Shown: in pieces, positions 61,990 through 64,000 of the stretch
Position numbering within the stretch: the stretch's first letter is position 1
Layout of the letters: each line of letters starts with the position of its first letter
Source of the DNA: Williamsia limnetica
GTDB taxonomy: Bacteria; Actinomycetota; Actinomycetes; Mycobacteriales; Mycobacteriaceae
Assembly: GCF_003217475.1 (NCBI RefSeq)
Contig: NZ_QJSP01000005.1
Location: 1 to 64,000, forward strand
DNA: 64,000 bases
Reading direction: 5' to 3'
Made by a program: the position numbers and the translations under genes
The notes under the pieces: generated by a model
What the model was told of the DNA's origin: nothing
The model's database searches: none
What the model saw: the letters and a program-made list of their open reading frames with translations, nothing else

Positions 61990-63777
61990 GTGCAGATGCA
62001 GACGATATCCGGCCAGTCGGTGCCGCTGCCGACGCTGATCGCCCTGATCGCGGCTGCGGTCGCCACGGTGGCGATCGGCACCTACGGGGTCCGGCTGGCC
62101 CGCACCACCTCCGACTTCCTCGTCGCATCACGCAGTGTGGGATCGAACTGGAACGCCGCCGCGATCTCGGGCGAGTACCTCTCGGCGGCCTCGTTTCTCG
62201 GGGTCGCCGGCCTCATCGCAAAATACGGTGCCGATGCGCTCTGGTACCCGATCGGGTTCACCGCCGGTTACGTGGGCCTGTTGCTGTTCGTCGCCGCCCC
62301 GCTGCGAAGGTCGGGTGCCTATACCGTCCCCGACTTCGCAGAGTTCCGGCTGGGCTCCAAACGACTTCGTAAACTCGCCACCGGCGTTGTGGTGCTGATC
62401 TGCATCCTCTATCTGGTACCCCAGCTTCAGGGTGCCGGCCTGACCCTCAACATCCTGCTGGGAGTGCCTGCGTGGGTCGGGGCGGTGGTGGTCGGCGTGA
62501 TCGTCATCGCGAATGTCATCGGCGGCGGCATGCGGTCGATCACGTTCGTCCAGGCGTTTCAGTACTGGCTCAAACTCACCGCGATCGCGGTACCCGCGTT
62601 GGTGCTCGCCATCCACTTCTACGGCGACGACCAGAAATTGGGGTCGGATGCACCGCCGACGGTGACCGAGCAGACCACGGTCGACGTCACCACCGATGTC
62701 GTCGTACGGGTGTCGGGCGACCTACTGGTGGCCGCGACGGGTCGCATCGACGGTGACCAGGTCGCGGGTCCGGTGCGCCTGGGCCCCGGCGACCACGAGA
62801 TCAGTGCAGGAACATCGCTGGAGCTCGCCGCAGGCTCCTCTGTGCCGGTGGTCGCAGGCGCGCCGGCCACCCACGACGAATGGGCGGCACCTGGATGGGG
62901 TTTCGGCGGGAAACACCCGATGTATCAGGTCTATTCGCTGATCATCGGTATCTTCCTCGGCACGATGGGTCTACCGCATGTGCTGGTGCGGTTCTATACG
63001 AACCCGGACGGGCGGGCCGCCCGCGCGACCTCGCTGGCGGTGGTCGGTCTGCTGGCCGTCTTCTATCTCTTCCCGACCCTGCTCGGTGCGTTCGCCCGGC
63101 TGTGGGTTCCGCAGTTGCTGATCACCGGGGCGTCCGATGCCGCGGTGCTGCTGTTACCGGGGAGTGTGGTGTCCGGCATCGGTGGCCAGTTGCTGGCGGC
63201 GCTGGTGGCCGCGGGTGCGATCGCCGCCTTCCTCGCCACGTCGTCGGGTTTGCTCGTGAGTGTGGCAGGCGTCCTGAGCACCGACGTCCTGCGTGGTCGG
63301 GTCCGCGACTTCAGGATCGCCTCTTTGCTCGCCGGCATCGTTCCACTTCTGCTCGCGGTCGCGGTCACCTCCATCGATCTGTCCCGAACCGTCGGTTTGG
63401 TGTTCGCGGTTGCGGCCTCCACCCTGTGCCCGCTGTTGGTCCTCGGGATCTGGTGGCGCGGACTGACCGCGACCGGCGCCGCGGCAGGGCTGATCGTCGG
63501 TGGTGTGGTGGCAGGCGGGGCGGCGCTGGCGACGGCGGTGGGCGGCTTCTCTGAGAGCCTCCTCGGAGGTTGGCCGGCCGCGCTGGTCGGCTATCCGGCA
63601 GCGGTGAGCGTGCCGCTTGCCTTCGCGACGATGGTGGTGGTCAGCAAGATGACGGCGGCTCAGATCCCCGCCGATGTCGGTCGATTGTTCACCCGATTGC
63701 ATGCTCCCGAGGGTCTCGGCATGGGTAAGGACCGCGAATCGAACCTCAATCCCGGGGAGCGACCCCACTCGGAGTGA
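61990..63777 (+). CDS. Sodium/solute symporter (SSS family, ActP-like)
   Basis: 595 residues from a GTG 8 bp after the accessory gene (an ATG two codons in is an alternative). About 13 membrane helices. The opening TTSDFLVASRSVGSNWNAAA, SGEYLSAASFLGVAGLIA and VPDFAEFRLGSKRLR are the acetate permease-type signatures, and LPHVLVRFYTNPDGRAARAT is the SSS motif in helix 8. An inserted loop (about residues 220-305) is longer than usual. It probably imports a short carboxylate with sodium under control of the adjacent LytS/LytTR pair. Confidence 0.88.
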   Translation: MQMQTISGQSVPLPTLIALIAAAVATVAIGTYGVRLARTTSDFLVASRSVGSNWNAAAISGEYLSAASFLGVAGLIAKYGADALWYPIGFTAGYVGLLLFVAAPLRRSGAYTVPDFAEFRLGSKRLRKLATGVVVLICILYLVPQLQGAGLTLNILLGVPAWVGAVVVGVIVIANVIGGGMRSITFVQAFQYWLKLTAIAVPALVLAIHFYGDDQKLGSDAPPTVTEQTTVDVTTDVVVRVSGDLLVAATGRIDGDQVAGPVRLGPGDHEISAGTSLELAAGSSVPVVAGAPATHDEWAAPGWGFGGKHPMYQVYSLIIGIFLGTMGLPHVLVRFYTNPDGRAARATSLAVVGLLAVFYLFPTLLGAFARLWVPQLLITGASDAAVLLLPGSVVSGIGGQLLAALVAAGAIAAFLATSSGLLVSVAGVLSTDVLRGRVRDFRIASLLAGIVPLLLAVAVTSIDLSRTVGLVFAVAASTLCPLLVLGIWWRGLTATGAAAGLIVGGVVAGGAALATAVGGFSESLLGGWPAALVGYPAAVSVPLAFATMVVVSKMTAAQIPADVGRLFTRLHAPEGLGMGKDRESNLNPGERPHSE

Positions 63778-63918
63778 GTGCCGTTCGTCGCAGATTTTCG
63801 ACCGTTCACCGCACAGATCGACAGCTCACCGTGTGAGCGCGGCCACATCATTTTGCTGTGATCCAGACCTCACTAACGTACGAACGAGTTCTAGATCCCT
63901 TCACACCAGGAGTCTCCC

Positions 63919-64000
63919 GTGACCACACCAGACCTGAGCCCGGAGGCGTCGCCACAGCGACCCGCCCCGGATGAGCAGGCGTTCATCGACATGCAGGCCA
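63919..64000 (+). CDS. Start of a DUF485-like protein (cut by window edge)
   Basis: A GTG 6 bases after AGGAG opens a frame that runs off the right edge. The visible 27 residues end with FIDMQA, the lead into the conserved F-x-x-M/L-x-x-S-x-E-F of DUF485 proteins, which pair with acetate/solute symporters. Only the first residues are visible, so this is a tentative call. Confidence 0.45.
   Translation, partial: MTTPDLSPEASPQRPAPDEQAFIDMQA

Noticed and set aside
63800-63890. CRP/GlxR-like site TGTGATCCAGACCTCAC before the last gene
   Set aside because: The half-sites are separated by 8 bases rather than the 6 required by the TGTGA-N6-TCACA consensus.
1-64000. CRISPR array, tRNA, rRNA, transposase or integrase genes
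   Set aside because: No regularly spaced repeats, no RNA gene structures and no transposase/integrase motifs were recognised by reading; a dedicated tRNA/ncRNA scan was not possible.

Overview
The window is high-GC actinobacterial chromosome. A DosS/DosR-type pair, IdeR-like iron boxes, a DUF3558 lipoprotein, PPK2, an F420-type LLM enzyme and a cobalt-type nitrile hydratase point to a mycolic-acid actinomycete such as Gordonia, Williamsia or Rhodococcus. The genus is inferred from gene content, not from a marker gene. I see no rRNA, tRNA, CRISPR array, insertion sequence or phage.

Layout. 1-3.1 kb: the end of an alpha/beta hydrolase, a DUF6328 membrane protein, the decayed end of a PrsW-like gene, and an iron-siderophore binding lipoprotein behind an IdeR-like box. 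3.2-15.9 kb: a DosS/DosR-like two-component pair followed by a redox/energy-stress block (SHOCT and DUF7144 membrane proteins, PPK2, P-type ATPase, SulP transporter, lipid kinase, small proteins, DHA2 efflux pump). The kinase lacks the heme-ligand His region of DosS. 16.3-25.6 kb: PrsW protease and partner, a second siderophore-binding lipoprotein, MFS exporter, SDR/NTF2 pair with a MerR regulator, TetR/hydrolase pair and an AraC-GyrI regulator. 25.9-27.6 kb: nitrile hydratase beta, alpha and activator. 27.6-33.6 kb: housekeeping and accessory genes, RsgA, and a tiny acidic calcium-repeat protein ending at a strong terminator. 33.7-37.7 kb: a tight four-gene unit (J-domain-like/pseudokinase protein, vWA protein, adenylosuccinate synthetase paralogue, NrtR-like Nudix-winged-helix protein) starting from a near-leaderless promoter with a palindrome over its -10. 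37.7-44.3 kb: phospholipase D, methyltransferase, a small protein, and a large nSTAND-WD40 NTPase. 44.6-54.6 kb: a class II lanthipeptide cluster. 54.7-64 kb: TetR, secreted protein, TspO, DUF3558 lipoprotein, MepB, TIGR03086, and a LytS/LytTR two-component system that leads into a sodium/solute symporter operon.

The lanthipeptide cluster is the most striking system. It encodes an alpha precursor closely resembling lacticin 3147 A1, a beta precursor resembling lacticin 3147 A2, two further beta-like precursors whose cores have no cysteine, two LanM synthetases, a LanT protease-transporter, an LLM-class reductase placed where a dehydroalanine reductase (LanJ) would be expected, and a small membrane protein. 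The likely pathway is: LanMs dehydrate and cyclise the cores, the LLM enzyme may reduce dehydro residues to D-amino acids, and LanT removes the double-glycine leaders during export. The second candidate novel system is the four-gene adenylosuccinate-synthetase/vWA unit, which looks like a nucleotide-linked system of unknown purpose.
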